Assembly (NCBI GenBank): GCA_963814955.1 | Contig: CAWFEX010000016.1 | Coordinates: 78,415 to 142,414 of the forward strand | Source: DATCJA01 sp963814955 | GTDB taxonomy: Bacteria; Acidobacteriota; Vicinamibacteria; Vicinamibacterales; UBA2999 | DNA: 64,000 bases | Direction: 5' to 3' | The notes under the pieces: generated by a model | Databases searched by the model: none | Told to the model about the DNA's origin: nothing | What the model saw: only the letters and a program-made list of their open reading frames with translations | Made by a program: the position numbers and the translations under genes | Shown: in pieces, positions 62,973 through 64,000 of the stretch | Position numbering within the stretch: the stretch's first letter is position 1 | Layout: each line of letters starts with the position of its first letter

Positions 62973-63938
62973 ATGCGAGGCGCGCCCATGAAGATCATGC
63001 AGGCACTGGGGCTGGTGTGGCTTGCAGCTGCGGTAGGGGCATACGACCAGACTGGACGGGCCCAGGTCAGAGGCTCGTCGATCACACGCCCGGCTATTTC
63101 CGAAGATGTCTCTCGGCTCGAACCGATCTCTCCTACATCTCGGGACGGCAATCGCGGTGAAGGTTTCCTGCGGAAGCCGCCGGGGCGTGGCCCATTTCCG
63201 GCCGTTGTGCTGATTCACGGCGGCAACACTCGTTGGCCGACGGACCGACTCAGAGAGACGCGCTCGGCACGTGGTCTTCCCGCTTTCTTGCTGCGGGTTA
63301 TGTGGTCGCCGCGATCACATATCGCGACCGTGACATCGATCCCCAATCGATAGAAGCGCTGGAGGACGCACTGGCTACTATCGATTATTTGCGGCGACTC
63401 TCCTACGTCGATCGCAACAGCATCGTCGTCAACGGTACAAGCGGAGGGGGCGATTTGGCGCTCTCAGTGGCAGCCGAGACCGACCTGGCCGTGGTCGTGC
63501 CAGAAGAACCGGCGAGCATGATGTTTCTGGGCATCCTGAACAAGGACTTCCCAAAGAAGGGCGATCGGTACACGCCAGCGGACGGCGATCCAATCACCGC
63601 CGATCCGCACAAGTATACACGGCGGAGTATCAAAAACTGACGCGTGACAAGATCGCCAGAATTCACTGCTCTGTCTTGATTGTCCAGGGTGTCAAAACGC
63701 GATCAACCGCTTGAATAGAGAAATCCTGATTCCAGAGCTGCGTGAAGGCGGGAAGACACTGGAAATCCTCACTATCCGGGGAACCCCATTCATTTGCGTT
63801 TACAGCGTCGCCAACAGCACTCCGCGACCAGCAGTCGCCCTCAAGGCGTTTCAGGACATCAACGCGTTCTTGCACCGGCATCTCCGCACTCAGGCAATGC
63901 CGATCGATCCGAGTCTCGTGAAACAGGTGCCGTTTTGA
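62973..63938 (+). CDS. integron cassette 5: secreted alpha/beta hydrolase, frameshifted
   Basis: About 320 residues restored. ATG 62973 after GGAGGGG. Signal peptide KIMQALGLVWLAAAVGA. GPFPAVVLIHGGNTRW has the oxyanion-hole HGG. After a first break near 63252, LGTWSSRFLAAGYVVAAITYRD, ALEDALATIDYLRRLSYVD and IVVNGTSGGGDLAL follow, the nucleophile elbow GTSGGG with Ser. Breaks near 63615 (two bases added or one lost) and at 63693-63696 (one A lost) lead to CSVLIVQGVKN and TPFICVYSVANS. The prolyl oligopeptidase/dienelactone hydrolase type has Asp and His here, but only Ser is certain. Substrate unknown. Confidence 0.65.
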
Positions 63939-63956
63939 GAAAGAAATTCTGACGCT

Positions 63957-64000
63957 GCCTAACCGCGCGATAGAGCCGTCGGCGCCGCGGCCATCGTTAG
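63957..64000 (+). other. attC site 5 (cut by the window edge)
   Basis: GCCTAAC (63957-63963), then CGCG and GAGCCGTCGGCGC as in site 4, and CGTTAG at the very end. The right core continues outside. The array evidently goes on. Confidence 0.8.

Overview
The window is GC-rich (roughly 60-65 % by eye) and looks like the chromosome of a soil-type Acidobacteriota, probably Vicinamibacteria-like. This is inferred from gene content: six large TonB-dependent receptors (TBDRs) with an N-terminal carboxypeptidase-regulatory (CarboxypepD_reg) domain, many small DUF6152 proteins, a large paralogous set of secreted proteins sharing a GHSIG motif, RC-type di-heme cytochromes, a Ser/Thr-kinase/PD40 remnant and a DUF5916 protein. 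No rRNA, tRNA or CRISPR array was recognised.

Layout. 1-4782: the tail of an unidentified gene, a TBDR and an exported methyltransferase-like protein. 4813-10630: a small surface-glycan type cluster (sulfotransferase-like, DegT/DnrJ aminotransferase, glycosyltransferase-like, two SAM methyltransferases, FemAB/GNAT-like acyltransferase). 10898-47368: the dominant accessory region. TBDRs at 10898, 21510 and 34146 are each followed by runs of GHSIG-family proteins and DUF6152 proteins. Two di-heme cytochromes, an exported methyltransferase, a DUF5916 protein, an MBL-fold protein and a PEBP-like protein are interspersed. 47565-54362: two more TBDRs. 54657-59118: a PaoABC-like molybdenum hydroxylase operon (Tat-exported 2Fe-2S subunit, molybdopterin subunit, FAD subunit with an extra 4-Cys loop) ending in a pentapeptide-repeat gene. 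59268-64000: a tyrosine-recombinase remnant, then an integron: intI, an attI-like site, and five attC-like sites with cassettes (two hypotheticals, HicBA, a membrane protein, an alpha/beta hydrolase), running off the right edge.

How the parts may work together (inference). TBDRs take up a substrate across the outer membrane. The GHSIG and DUF6152 proteins, all with signal peptides, act in the periplasm or at the surface next to di-heme cytochromes and a periplasmic molybdenum hydroxylase. This looks like an oxidative periplasmic system of unknown substrate. All seven DUF6152 copies are predicted to mature with His-His at the N-terminus and share a third invariant His (NPH motif), which suggests a copper site.

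The intergenic DNA is full of short palindromes. The main family has a GTAG foot, a CTTYAG apex and arms that differ but stay complementary, typical of REP elements. Some copies lie inside genes and encode signal-peptide residues. A second family is built on CACAGAGGC/GCCTCTGTG ends, and a 60-bp palindrome occurs twice with compensatory changes.

About 20 single-base indels, mostly extra G or C, interrupt otherwise well-conserved frames. I read these genes through the indels and give the coordinates of the restored gene. They are more likely sequence errors than real decay, but this cannot be decided from one sequence.
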